This document shows, piece by piece, positions 15,649-24,488 of a stretch of DNA of 64,000 nucleotides (position 1 is its first letter; the number at the start of each line of letters is the position of its first letter). Where the stretch lies: the NCBI GenBank assembly GCA_958295495.1, contig OY282352.1, positions 1,054,001 to 1,118,000 on the forward strand, given 5' to 3'. The translations under genes were made by a program, and so were the position numbers. The stretch is from an uncultured Latescibacterota bacterium. GTDB lineage: Bacteria; Latescibacterota; UBA2968; UBA8231. The notes under the pieces are model-generated. The model ran no database searches. It worked only from the letters and a program-made list of their open reading frames with translations, and was not told the DNA's origin.

Positions 15649-17400
15649 TTACGCGCGCCCGGCCCCATCCCCTTCTACCCGCACCGTCAAAATATCCACG
15701 TCGTAGTACTGCTGGTGGCGCACCCGACTCGCGTAGTGGCGCAGCAGCCGCAGGGAAAATTCGCGCCCGCCCGTTTCCTCGGCCCACGGCCCCAAGAGCG
15801 CGAGCCGGTCCTCGATATTTTGTTCGACCTCCGACGCAATGAACTCCAACTCAGCGGCCCGGCTATCCCCGCGCACCACCAAGAGCAAGTGCCGCGCCTC
15901 TTCCACTGTGGAAGCGTCCTCGTCTGGCACTAAGCTCAAGATTGCTTCTTCAGCCACCGCACACAGACGCTCGGTGGCGGCCTGGTGCCATCGCTTGTCT
16001 CGGGCAAAACGCCGCAGAAATTCGTCGATTTTCGACAGGGACTCCACATGTAGTTTCGCTGCCATTTTGCGCCGTCGCGCCACCAGCCCCATGACCAAGG
16101 TCATCAAGATGGCCGTAAGCCCGCCGGCGGTCATGCCATTTCCGAGGATAGACCCGACCGCTCCCCCGAGATAATCGGCAAAGATCGCTTGGTTTTGGAA
16201 CCCCACGCCCAACCAAAACGCAAGCCCGACCACAAGGCTCTCGCGATAGTCAACGCCGTCTTGGACGACCATCCGCATGCCGCCGACGAACAGCATGGCC
16301 GTCAGCACCGTTGCGTACGCGGCGATCACCGGTTCCGGCACGGCCAAGAGCGCGGCCGTGGCCTTGGGCAAGAAGGCGATCATCACAAACAGCACACCAA
16401 TGCAAACTCCGACGGACCGGGCGGCAACGCCCGTGAGCTCGACGACCGCCACGCTGGGCGAGTACGTAGTGTTGGGCGCGGTGCCGGCCAAGCCGGACAA
16501 AAAATTGCCCACGCCATCGGCGGCGACCGCCCTTTGCACGGCGCGAAAGTCCGTGGCCCGAGGCCGCCGCCACGAGACCTGCTGAATGCCGATGGTGTCG
16601 CCAATGGTTTTGACCGCGCCCACCAGGGTGACGATCATGAAGACGGGCAACAGGGTCCAGAACGCGCTATCGAACCTTACGTCGAGGCCGGGCCACGCGC
16701 TCGCGGGCCAGCCAATCCACGGGGCCTCGCCGATTCGACCCGTGTCGTACAGCCCGTACCACGACGCCACCACGCAGCCGGCGACGATCCCCACCATGGG
16801 TGCCCAGAGCCGCCAAGCACCCCGTGCCAAGAGCGTGAGCCCTACCGTGCAAATCAAGGTGGCCACTGCACTCGCCGGTGCGCTAGCCCGAGGGCTACCT
16901 TCCGGCACCTTTGCCAGCATGTCGAAGACAATCGGCATGATGGCGACCGCAATGAGCATGATCACGGTGCCCGTCACTACAGGCGTGATCAGCCGCCGGA
17001 GCCAAGACAGGCGCGACGAAAGCACAAACTGAAACAGGGACGACGCAACGATTAAGGTAGCCAACAGCCCGGGGCCACCTTCGGCTAAGGCCGTCACTGA
17101 AGCCGCGATGAAGACACCGGCAGTGCCCATCTGCAGAATGTAACCCGCCCCGAACCGCCCGAGGCGCACGGCTTGCAGGATGGTGGAAAGCCCGCTGACG
17201 CACAGGGCGGCGAACACCGCCCAATTCAGGTACGCCTCGCCCGTACCCGCAGCCCGGATGACGATGGCCACCATCAGCACGATGTCGCCAATAGTCAGCA
17301 GTACGCACTGAAACCCAAGGCCCAACGACAGCAGAGGCGGGGGCTGCTCGTTGGGTTCGTAGCGCACGTCGCGCACGGCAGTTTGCGATGATGCGTTCAT
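15649..17400 (-). CDS. NCS2-type xanthine/uracil permease with C-terminal soluble domain
   Basis: A 583-residue protein. Residues 1-435 form a nucleobase:cation symporter-2 transporter with about 12-14 hydrophobic helices; TVGLTLL, VTLVGAVKTIGDTIGIQQVS and the loop GLAGTAPNTTYSPSVAVVELTG are typical. After MGLVARRRKMAAKL a soluble tail of about 150 residues follows. Its features (ERLCAVAEEAILSLV, then LEFIASEVEQNIEDRLALLG, then FSLRLLRHYASRVRHQQYYD) resemble the GHKL/HATPase-c2 fold of anti-sigma kinases, but the N and G boxes are degenerate. Ordinary members end near residue 440-460. It lies 8 bases downstream of the helicase gene on the same strand. Confidence 0.88.
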   Translation of the reverse strand: MNASSQTAVRDVRYEPNEQPPPLLSLGLGFQCVLLTIGDIVLMVAIVIRAAGTGEAYLNWAVFAALCVSGLSTILQAVRLGRFGAGYILQMGTAGVFIAASVTALAEGGPGLLATLIVASSLFQFVLSSRLSWLRRLITPVVTGTVIMLIAVAIMPIVFDMLAKVPEGSPRASAPASAVATLICTVGLTLLARGAWRLWAPMVGIVAGCVVASWYGLYDTGRIGEAPWIGWPASAWPGLDVRFDSAFWTLLPVFMIVTLVGAVKTIGDTIGIQQVSWRRPRATDFRAVQRAVAADGVGNFLSGLAGTAPNTTYSPSVAVVELTGVAARSVGVCIGVLFVMIAFLPKATAALLAVPEPVIAAYATVLTAMLFVGGMRMVVQDGVDYRESLVVGLAFWLGVGFQNQAIFADYLGGAVGSILGNGMTAGGLTAILMTLVMGLVARRRKMAAKLHVESLSKIDEFLRRFARDKRWHQAATERLCAVAEEAILSLVPDEDASTVEEARHLLLVVRGDSRAAELEFIASEVEQNIEDRLALLGPWAEETGGREFSLRLLRHYASRVRHQQYYDVDILTVRVEGDGAGRA

Positions 17401-17408
17401 AAGTTTCT

Positions 17409-20378
17409 CTATCGCCTCCTGTCATTTTCGTTCTGCGAGCTGTTCTTTGGCAATGATAACACTCGTCTCCGGCGCACCAGCTCCTCCAGCTTCCAGTCGA
17501 GCGGGATGCGCATACGCCCCTCGTTGCGGCGATCGAAAAGCAGGTAGTGCTCCCGCAGGCCAAAGTAGAACAGGTCGCGGGTCAGCTCTACGTCCTTTTG
17601 GCAGTACTCGGCAATCAGGTCCAGTCGCCCCTGTTTGAACCACTGGAGTGCCATCAGCCCGTCCGCGCTCTTAGGCGCGTTGAGCGTGGCCTTGCCGAGG
17701 GCGTCGAGGCTGACGCGATAGCGCAATCGCTGGTGGACCTCGCGGAGGATGTCGAGGGTGTTCAGCACCCGGAAATCGAAGGGGGTGTACCCGCGCAAGA
17801 CCGCGTAGTCAAAGCCGATGATGTTGAAGCCGACGATCAAATCGGCCGCCTGCAAGTGCTCGATGAGCGCGTCCATGTCGTCCTCAAAATAAACCGTGCA
17901 GCCCTGCTGGTGGCTGTCCCACACCACGCCGACCGACATGCCCATCATATAGGCTTTGTTCCAGCCGCCGACTTCGGCGGCCGAGCGCTGGGTTTCGAGG
18001 TCGAATACGAGCACGTGCGGGCCTTGCTCGGGCGGCTCATCGCCTGCGTCTTCCTCTTCTTCCCACTCGGCGAAAATTGGCGCGTCCTCGGCGACCTCGG
18101 CGGTGGACGGGGTGCGCTCAATGGCCCGGCGGCCCGTGAGCACACCGAGCAGGTGAATCGCGCCAGCCTTGTCGAGAGGGACGTTGCCCGCGCCGCACGT
18201 GGGGAAATGGATGCAAGACGGACAGCCGAGCAGGCAATCGCAGGTGGCGACCATGGACCGCGTCATGTCCAAGAGGCGGTCGAGCTGTGCAAAGCCCTTT
18301 TCCGCGAGGCCAATGCCGCCGGGGTGATAGTCGTACACGAAAATCGCGCCTTTGCCGAGCTGCGGGTGCTGGGGATAGCAAATCCCGCCGACATCCGTGC
18401 GGTCGCACAAGGCCAGCAGCGGGAAGAGCGACTTCATGGCGTGTTCAATGGCGTGGATCGAGCCCATGTAGTGGTGTTGGTGGCGGCTGAGGTCGGCCTT
18501 GAAATGGGCGTCGAGCTCAATCCAGAAGCCAATCGTCTCAAAGTGCTCCACCGGCGATTCCAAGGAGTGTTTACTGAGGACGACTTGGTCGCCGACGCGG
18601 ATCTTTTCGTAGCCCACCACCTGCGAGCTGACCTTGAGCCGGCCCAGTCGCGCCATAAAGTCTTTCAACGGCCGCGAGCGCAACTCCTCTAAGATCTCGG
18701 TGTCCTTTTCCGTGCGGGCGCGGGTGAAGTACGCCACATCCACCTCCTCGGCGTAGATCTGGCCCCGCTCGGGGTTGCGGTCGCCGATCTCGTACTGGCG
18801 GCCGCGGTGCAAGTAAATCGCGCCTTTGTAGCACTCGCCGTACACCTGACCGCCGCTGACCGTGCCAATCTGGTTGTTATCGCGCTCGACGATGCTATAC
18901 GACTCGCCGATGGTGCGCATATTGACCAAGCGGTGCGGCTGCTTGCGGGCGGCGAACCAAGCGTCGCCCTCGGCATTCTGCAGCAGTGTACCCTCTTCAG
19001 TCAGCGCATCAATTGCCTCCTGATAGTTGGGCAGCGCATACTCGGGTTCGCGGGCGGCGAGGGGCAATTCGCGCGCCGCACACGCGAGGTGGTTTTTGAG
19101 GATGTACTGATTCGTTGGGTCAACCACGGCGTCCTCTAAATCGCGCGCGAAAAACTCCCTTGGGTGCCGCATAAAGTACTGGTCGAGGGCGTCGGGGGAT
19201 GCGATGAGGAGGATTAGGGAATCGCGCCCAGCGCGACCCACGCGCCCGGCGCGCTGCCAAGTGTTGATGATCGAACCCGGATAGCCGACCAACACGCAGA
19301 CGTCCAAGCCGCCGATGTCAATGCCCAGTTCCAAGGCCGACGTGGCCACCACGCCCATGAGCTGGCCGCGGTTGAGCGACTGCTCAATCTGGCGGCGCTC
19401 GCTGGGCAAATAGCCAGCCCGATACGAGGAAATCCGCTCCCGCAAGTCCGGGCGGCTCTGGGTGGCCCAGCGGTACACGAGCTCAGTGGTGACGCGGGCG
19501 CGAGTGAAGACAATCGTGCGGTAGGCCTTGAGCACGCTGGCGCGCAGCACATGGGCCGCGAGGGTGTTGGGGCTTTCGCTCGGATTGACAAACACGAAGT
19601 GGCGCACCGCCGCCGGAGCGCCGTGGTCTTCAATCGCGTAAAAGGAGCGGTTGAGCAGCTCGCCCGCCAGCTCGCGGGGATTGCCCATCGTCGCCGAGCT
19701 GGCGATGTACACCGGCTCGGCCCCGTAGTGCGCGCAGACGCGGTTCAAGCGGCGAAAAAGGTGCAGGACGTGGGTGCCAAAGACGCCGCTGTACGCGTGC
19801 AGCTCGTCGATGACCACGTAGCGCAGGCGCGCGAAGAAGCCGGCCCATGCCTCGTGGAAGGCGAGGATGCCCGAGTGCAGCATGTCTGGCGTGGTGAACA
19901 GCACCTGCGGCGGCTTGGTGCGAATTTGCCGACGGCGGTGGGCCGTGGTGTCGCCATCGTAAATGGCCGCGCTCAGCCCGCCTCCCAAACCCTGCATCAG
20001 GCCGCTTAACTCGTCGAATTGATCCTGCTCTAGGGCCTTGAGCGGGAAGATGTAGAGCGCGTGCGCCTCTGGATCGTCGAGCAGCGTGGCCAGCACGGGC
20101 GCGTTGTACACCAAGGTCTTGCCCGAGGCCGTAGGCGTGGCAATGGCCACGTGCTGACCTTCCAACACTTTTTGGATGCCCTCGGCTTGGTGCGTATAGA
20201 GCGCGGGGATGCGAGCGATTTCGAGGATGCGGGCCATGGCCAGAGGCAGGCCAGACAAGTCGCGGACTAGGCGCGCCGGGCGCGCGGGCAAGGTCTCGTG
20301 GTGGACGACCTCGTTGCCTAAGATGCGGCGTTTGAGAAAGCGGATGTGCTCGGCGATGCTCTCGGCGTCGCAGATCAA
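17409..20378 (-). CDS. MrfA-type DEAH helicase fused to an MrfB-like DEDDy exonuclease domain
   Basis: A 989-residue DNA repair protein. Residues about 60-480 form a superfamily 2 helicase: Walker A TPTASGKT (81-88), DELH (191-194), SSAT (227-230) and QRAGRVGR (375-382). The middle holds the MrfA/YprA-specific region ending in a four-cysteine zinc cluster (CDCLLGCPSCIHFPTCG). Residues about 788-945 are an RNase H-fold exonuclease with D793/E795 (FDLETQ), D857 (IIGFDY) and Y925/D929 (EYCQKD). In Bacillus subtilis MrfA and MrfB are separate proteins that act in mitomycin lesion repair. Start is TTG at 20378, AGGA upstream; the N-terminus matches the family (VVHHETLPAR). Confidence 0.93.
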   Translation of the reverse strand: MICDAESIAEHIRFLKRRILGNEVVHHETLPARPARLVRDLSGLPLAMARILEIARIPALYTHQAEGIQKVLEGQHVAIATPTASGKTLVYNAPVLATLLDDPEAHALYIFPLKALEQDQFDELSGLMQGLGGGLSAAIYDGDTTAHRRRQIRTKPPQVLFTTPDMLHSGILAFHEAWAGFFARLRYVVIDELHAYSGVFGTHVLHLFRRLNRVCAHYGAEPVYIASSATMGNPRELAGELLNRSFYAIEDHGAPAAVRHFVFVNPSESPNTLAAHVLRASVLKAYRTIVFTRARVTTELVYRWATQSRPDLRERISSYRAGYLPSERRQIEQSLNRGQLMGVVATSALELGIDIGGLDVCVLVGYPGSIINTWQRAGRVGRAGRDSLILLIASPDALDQYFMRHPREFFARDLEDAVVDPTNQYILKNHLACAARELPLAAREPEYALPNYQEAIDALTEEGTLLQNAEGDAWFAARKQPHRLVNMRTIGESYSIVERDNNQIGTVSGGQVYGECYKGAIYLHRGRQYEIGDRNPERGQIYAEEVDVAYFTRARTEKDTEILEELRSRPLKDFMARLGRLKVSSQVVGYEKIRVGDQVVLSKHSLESPVEHFETIGFWIELDAHFKADLSRHQHHYMGSIHAIEHAMKSLFPLLALCDRTDVGGICYPQHPQLGKGAIFVYDYHPGGIGLAEKGFAQLDRLLDMTRSMVATCDCLLGCPSCIHFPTCGAGNVPLDKAGAIHLLGVLTGRRAIERTPSTAEVAEDAPIFAEWEEEEDAGDEPPEQGPHVLVFDLETQRSAAEVGGWNKAYMMGMSVGVVWDSHQQGCTVYFEDDMDALIEHLQAADLIVGFNIIGFDYAVLRGYTPFDFRVLNTLDILREVHQRLRYRVSLDALGKATLNAPKSADGLMALQWFKQGRLDLIAEYCQKDVELTRDLFYFGLREHYLLFDRRNEGRMRIPLDWKLEELVRRRRVLSLPKNSSQNENDRRR

Positions 20379-20425
20379 GGTCCAATTTCCTGAAGCAGTG
20401 TACGGCGGAGACGAGCGGGGAGGGG

Positions 20426-20818
20426 ATGAGAATAGCTAAGCCGTTGGGCTGGGGCAAGGTGGGACGACTGCGCGAACCGTCCATCGCCTTGACAGAGAAT
20501 CTAAAAAAGCTGTCCGCAAAGGCCGTTCCAGCGCTGTCATCCGGCTTTGCCTCGGGCCTAGGGCTACTCGTCGCTCAGATTGCCTTCGGGAGTTTCATAT
20601 TCTCAGGCCCTTTGGCTCCCTATTCCTCCCAAGGCGTCGGCCTAGTGCTGTTCGGGAACTTTGCGACGTACCTAGTCATCGCTCTCGCGGGCGGCTACCT
20701 CGGAGCGATTTCGGGGCTGTCTCCCGCGCTGGTGATCGCGATGACCACGATCGGATCCACGATGGATGCCGAAGGCGCCGCGCTGTTCGTCACCGCGGCG
20801 GTCGCACTCATCCGGTGA
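20426..20818 (+). pseudogene. SulP-type anion transporter, N-terminal fragment
   Basis: The frame encodes the first two or three membrane segments of a SulP-like permease (GFASGLGLLVAQIAFGSFIF, SGPLAPYSSQGVGLVLFG, GGYLGAISGLSPALVIAM) and stops after about 130 residues, whereas the family runs to 500-700. A TTG near 20490 (TTGACAGAGAATC) might be the original start. The break falls exactly where another gene fragment begins, so this is a deletion or rearrangement scar rather than a small functional protein. It diverges from the helicase gene. Confidence 0.7.
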
Positions 20819-21084
20819 GGCAAAAGCAAGCGAATGAGTTGGGCTTATTCGATATGCCGGGGAACATCCGGGAATGGGTGCAGGACTGCTGGCATGTCAG
20901 TTACGCTGGCGCACCGAGCGACGGTGGGGCTTGGGAGGAAGGAGATTGTGTGCGTCGCGTGATACGCAGCGGCTCTTGGTATGGCAAACCGAGTTACGTC
21001 CGCTCGGCCAACCGCTTCTGGTGCGCCACGTATTTTCGCAACAACAACCTCGGGTTCCGCATTGTCCAGACGCTCCAGGAATAG
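20815..21084 (+). pseudogene. C-terminal fragment of an FGE-sulfatase (SUMF1-like) domain protein
   Basis: About 89 codons match the C-terminus of formylglycine-generating-enzyme-like proteins: NELGLFDMPGNIREWVQDCW, GGAWEEGDCVRRVIRSGSW, RSANRFWC and the final NNLGFRIVQTL. Full domains need about 220-280 residues, so the N-terminal two-thirds is missing. The frame opens with GTG inside the end of the SulP fragment and has no ribosome site. It should not be functional. The two fragments probably mark one deletion that removed the SulP C-terminus and the FGE N-terminus. Confidence 0.78.
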
Positions 21085-21128
21085 GAAAGACCAATAAGCC
21101 ACTTGGTGAGACGTTGGATCGGTTTTAG

Positions 21129-21497
21129 TCAACTCTCGAGTCCAGCAACATTGCGAAAACGATGTCGTCCCACCTCGACAACTACAAATGCTTCTTTAAG
21201 TTCTGATTCAGAGTACGTTTCTAAAACGCGTTTCAATTCCTCGTGAACCGCAGGTAGATTTGTGAGATTAAGCCGCAGATATATGACTCCTGATCCTGCA
21301 AGAGAAACAAATACAAGACGACCAAAATCTCGATCTCGGGTTACGAGAAATCTGTCATCGTTATGTGCAATACGCAACAACTCACTATCGTCGGTTTGTG
21401 CAGGCCCCGATTCACTAGCAGTGACAACATCATGCCCAAGCTCTTTGAGAAATTGGGCTGTAATCGCATAGACATCGTGATCGAGAAATAACCTCAT
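21129..21497 (-). CDS. DUF5615 PIN-like protein (putative toxin)
   Basis: A 122-residue protein with the DUF5615/Mut7-C PIN-like nuclease pattern: D6 and D8 in FLDHDVY near the N-terminus, the aspartates around TDDSELL (36-37) and D55/D57 in VTRDRDFG. It overlaps the upstream DUF433 gene by ATGA, the standard arrangement of DUF433-DUF5615 pairs, which are treated as VapBC-like toxin-antitoxin modules. The predicted action is RNA cleavage; no experiment-level function can be read. The local sequence is AT-richer than nearby metabolic genes. Confidence 0.87.
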   Translation of the reverse strand: MRLFLDHDVYAITAQFLKELGHDVVTASESGPAQTDDSELLRIAHNDDRFLVTRDRDFGRLVFVSLAGSGVIYLRLNLTNLPAVHEELKRVLETYSESELKEAFVVVEVGRHRFRNVAGLES

Positions 21498-21739
21498 CGC
21501 CCCTGCGAAATATGAATATCTTCGACCTGCACTATGTCAATCGCATAATGAATGCAAGCACGTATGTCGTCTTCTTGAAGGTCGGGAAAATAATCAGAGA
21601 GAATTGTCTCAAACGAGATCCCCTCATGCACCAATTCGAGAACATCCACTATGGGAATCCGGGTTCCCGCAACACAAGGCTTACCAAAATGAATTTGGGG
21701 ATCAACCGCAATCCTATCTTGATAATTTCCATTGTCCAT
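21494..21739 (-). CDS. DUF433 protein (putative antitoxin)
   Basis: An 81-residue protein typical of DUF433: RIAVDPQIHFGKPCVAGTRI, then VDVLELVHEGISFETIL and FPDLQEDDIRACIHYA. This domain carries a winged-helix-like fold and is found next to PIN-like DUF5615 proteins. The stop of this gene overlaps the start of the toxin by 4 bases, so translation is coupled and the antitoxin is made first. It probably represses its own promoter, but no operator is evident to me. Confidence 0.87.
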   Translation of the reverse strand: MDNGNYQDRIAVDPQIHFGKPCVAGTRIPIVDVLELVHEGISFETILSDYFPDLQEDDIRACIHYAIDIVQVEDIHISQGR

Positions 21740-22062
21740 ATCGCCTATACTCCAATGTAACTATGCACGATGAATAACAGCTTGTTTCTGTCTCGTATTC
21801 ACAGCTTATGTATAGACCGGCTTAATGCCGAGTTCAGCCAAAAATTCTGTCAGAGAAATTTTTCGTATTCCTTAAAAACCGGAGTGATCTTTCAGGCAAT
21901 ATACCCCAAGACCAAACGGGCGTCAACGAACCCTAGTAGTACGTCAACATGCCCTTGACATCATGTGTTGTCGAAGACATAATTTCCCTCATCCGCAAGG
22001 CCGACGAGCGCTCCGACCAGCACTTGGGCGCACATCGCGCCAGCTTTGAACCGAGAAAAAGT
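21740..22062. other. Gap with possible gene remnants
   Basis: This AT-rich stretch separates the DUF433/DUF5615 pair from the HAD gene and must contain both promoters. The minus strand reads a broken frame with IRKISLTEFLAELGIKPVY between two stop codons (around 21815-21885), reminiscent of the C-terminus of a UPF0175-type small regulator. It is too short and interrupted to call. An in-frame ATG at 21949 would extend the HAD protein by 38 residues without family support. Confidence 0.4.
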
Positions 22063-22782
22063 ATGGAATCTTGGAAAACGTCTATTAAGGCGCTGACTGT
22101 CGATGTCTTTGGCACGGTCACCGACTGGCACTCTACTATTGTGCGAGAGGGTGAGCGCTTAGGCTACGACAAGCAAATTACCGTGGACTGGGCGCACTTT
22201 GCCGCGGCTTGGCGCAGCGGCTATGAACCCGCTATGGGGCGCGTGCGGCGCGGCGAATTGCCTTGGACGCAAATAGACGCGCTGCACCGAACGATTCTCG
22301 ACGACATTCTTGACGACTTCGCGATTCCTGCGTTGTCCGAGGACGAGCGCAATTACTTCAATCGCGTTTGGCACAGACTGGATCCGTGGCCCGATGTGGT
22401 CGGCGGCATGTTGCGGTTGCAGTCCAAATACATCGTTGCAGCGCTTTCCAATGGCAACATGTCGTTGCTGACCAACATGGCGAAGCACGCCGGTATTCCG
22501 TGGGACTGTATCTTGTCAGCAGAGCTTGCGCGGCATTACAAACCGGACGGGGAAGTTTACGAGACGGCGGCGCATCTTCTCGATTTGGAGCCGCCTTCAA
22601 TCCTGATGGTCGCGGCGCATCGCCACGACTTAGCGGGAGCTAGAGCCATTGGATGCAGAACGGCCTTCATTCCACGTCCCCTTGAATGGGGACCGGACGG
22701 CCAAGCAGACACCGCGCAAGACGGAGATTTTGACATCATTGCGCAAGATTTTCACGACCTTGCGGCGCAACTTGGGGTCTAG
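22063..22782 (+). CDS. Haloacid dehalogenase type II-like HAD hydrolase
   Basis: A 239-residue HAD-superfamily enzyme. The nucleophile is D14 in VDVFGTVTDWH, motif II is ALSNGNMS, the motif III lysine is in ARHYKPDGEVY, and motif IV is MVAAHRHDLAGARAIG. The cap region (WRSGYEPAMGRVRRGELPW) resembles L-2-haloacid dehalogenases, which displace halide from 2-haloacids; dehalogenase activity is not proven. I used the ATG at 22063 because HAD similarity begins a few residues later. Its stop lies 4 bases before the IlvD-like gene, so they are likely cotranscribed. Confidence 0.88.
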   Translation: MESWKTSIKALTVDVFGTVTDWHSTIVREGERLGYDKQITVDWAHFAAAWRSGYEPAMGRVRRGELPWTQIDALHRTILDDILDDFAIPALSEDERNYFNRVWHRLDPWPDVVGGMLRLQSKYIVAALSNGNMSLLTNMAKHAGIPWDCILSAELARHYKPDGEVYETAAHLLDLEPPSILMVAAHRHDLAGARAIGCRTAFIPRPLEWGPDGQADTAQDGDFDIIAQDFHDLAAQLGV

Positions 22783-22786
22783 CCAC

Positions 22787-24469
22787 ATGCCTCCCCCCAC
22801 CACCGGCATCGACCGCAACCTAACCCACTACGCCGACCCCGGTTTTAGCCGCTATTTGCGCCGCGCTTTTCTCGCTTCGGCTGGCTACGACGAAGCGGAT
22901 TTAGAGCGGCCCGTCGTCGGCATCGCCGACACCTCGTCCGACTACACCACTTGCCATCGCGCCATGCCCCAGCTCGTAGAAGCCGTCAAACGGGGCGTGC
23001 TAGAAGCGGGCGGGCTGCCCTTCGTCTTTCCGACCCTTTCCCTCGGCGAAATCCTCCTCTCCCCCACCGCCATGCTCTTCCGCAACCTCATGGCCATGGC
23101 GACCGAGGAAATGATCACAGCCCAGCCCATGGACGCGGTCGTGCTGCTCGGCGGCTGCGACAAAACCCTGCCAGCCCAACTCATGGCCTCGGCTTCCGCG
23201 TCCGTGCCCGCAATCCACCTCGTCACCGGGCCAATGCTGGCCGGAGACTGGCAAGGCGAGCGCTTGGGCGCATGCACGGACTGCCGCCGCTACTGGGCCC
23301 AACACCGGGCCGGTGCGCTCGACGCCGAGGAAATCGCCGCTGTCGAGCAGAGCCTGTGCCCAACCGCCGGGACCTGCATGGTCATGGGCACGGCCTCGAC
23401 CATGGCCTGTGTGGCCGAGGCCCTCGGGCTGATGCTGCCGGGCGCGGCCACCCCACCCGCAGTCTCAGGCCAGCGTCTGCGGCTCGGAGTCGCCACCGGC
23501 CGCCGGGCCGTAACCTTAGCGACCAAGGGACGCTCGGCGCGAGACATACTAAGGCCACCGGCCTTTGCCAACGCGCTCAAAGTGCTGGCCGCGCTGAGCG
23601 GCTCGACGAATGCGGTCGTGCATTTGCTCGCCATTGCGCGCCGGGCTGGCGTGGCTTTGTCGCTAGACGACTTTCACGCGGCGGCCCAACAAGTGCCGCT
23701 GCTGGTCAATTGCAAACCAGCGGGCACCGGGTACATGGAGGATTTCGACAAGGCCGGCGGCGTGCCCGTCCTGCTCAAGGCATTAGAGCCGACGCTCGAC
23801 CTCGATGCAATAGGAGTCAGCGGCCAAACGCTCGGCGCACTTTTACAGGACGTGGCCGCGCCCGGTGCGTGGCAAACCGCGATCTGCACCTTGGACGCGC
23901 CGCTGGGGCCAGCGTCGTCCCTCGTAGTGCTAAAAGGCTCGCTCGCGCCAGACGGAGCGGTCTTGAAAAAAGCCACCTCATCCCCGCACCTGCACAAGCA
24001 TCGCGGGCCAGCCATCGTGTTCAAGGGACCGGACGACGCCGCGCGCGTTGACGACCCCGCATTAGGCATTACGCCGGAACATGTGCTGGTATTGCGCGGG
24101 GCCGGGCCGGTGGCCCTTGGGATGCCCGAAACCGGCTCCATGCCCTTGCCCAAGTACCTCGCCGCGCAGGGGGTCGAGGACATGGTGCGCGTCTCCGATG
24201 GGCGGATGAGCGGCACGGCCTATGGAACGGTCGCGTTGCACGTAGCACCGGAAGCGGCCGTCGGGGGGCCGTTGGCACTGGTCCGCGACGGCGACCTGAT
24301 CGAGTTGGACGTAGAAGCCGGGCGCTTGGATTTGCTAGTCCCCGAGGAAATCCTCGCTCGCCGGCGGGCCGAATGGACCGCGCCCGCCGTGCCAGAACGC
24401 GGGTGGCGACGGCTATACGCCGAGCGCGTATTGCAAGCGAACTTGGGGGCGGATTTAGATTTTTGCTAA
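22787..24469 (+). CDS. IlvD/Edd family dehydratase
   Basis: A 560-residue Fe-S dehydratase related to dihydroxy-acid dehydratase and 6-phosphogluconate or aldonate dehydratases. Cluster cysteines are C56 (DYTTCHRAM), C124 (GGCDKT) and C197 (TAGTCMVMG); a further ACTDC lies at 162-166. The C-terminal half has RVSDGRMSGTAYG and VLRGAGPVALGMPE. The neighbouring COG4091 oxidoreductase and absence of other ilv genes favour a sugar-acid dehydratase over branched-chain amino-acid synthesis. The ATG at 22787 has only a weak upstream GGGG; translation may depend on the preceding gene. Confidence 0.9.
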   Translation: MPPPTTGIDRNLTHYADPGFSRYLRRAFLASAGYDEADLERPVVGIADTSSDYTTCHRAMPQLVEAVKRGVLEAGGLPFVFPTLSLGEILLSPTAMLFRNLMAMATEEMITAQPMDAVVLLGGCDKTLPAQLMASASASVPAIHLVTGPMLAGDWQGERLGACTDCRRYWAQHRAGALDAEEIAAVEQSLCPTAGTCMVMGTASTMACVAEALGLMLPGAATPPAVSGQRLRLGVATGRRAVTLATKGRSARDILRPPAFANALKVLAALSGSTNAVVHLLAIARRAGVALSLDDFHAAAQQVPLLVNCKPAGTGYMEDFDKAGGVPVLLKALEPTLDLDAIGVSGQTLGALLQDVAAPGAWQTAICTLDAPLGPASSLVVLKGSLAPDGAVLKKATSSPHLHKHRGPAIVFKGPDDAARVDDPALGITPEHVLVLRGAGPVALGMPETGSMPLPKYLAAQGVEDMVRVSDGRMSGTAYGTVALHVAPEAAVGGPLALVRDGDLIELDVEAGRLDLLVPEEILARRRAEWTAPAVPERGWRRLYAERVLQANLGADLDFC

Positions 24470-24488
24470 ACAACACGAGGAGGAATAC

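Noticed and set aside
15497..15787. Minus-strand frame of 96 codons after the permease
   Set aside because: It overlaps the permease 3' end and the rest lies in repeat-like intergenic DNA; no support as a gene.
16189..17055. Plus-strand open frame of 288 codons opposite the permease
   Set aside because: Its His/Arg/Asp-rich sequence is typical of an antisense shadow in GC-rich DNA.
17547..18692. Plus-strand open frame of 381 codons
   Set aside because: It is the antisense shadow of the MrfA-MrfB gene; composition is low complexity and no motif is present.
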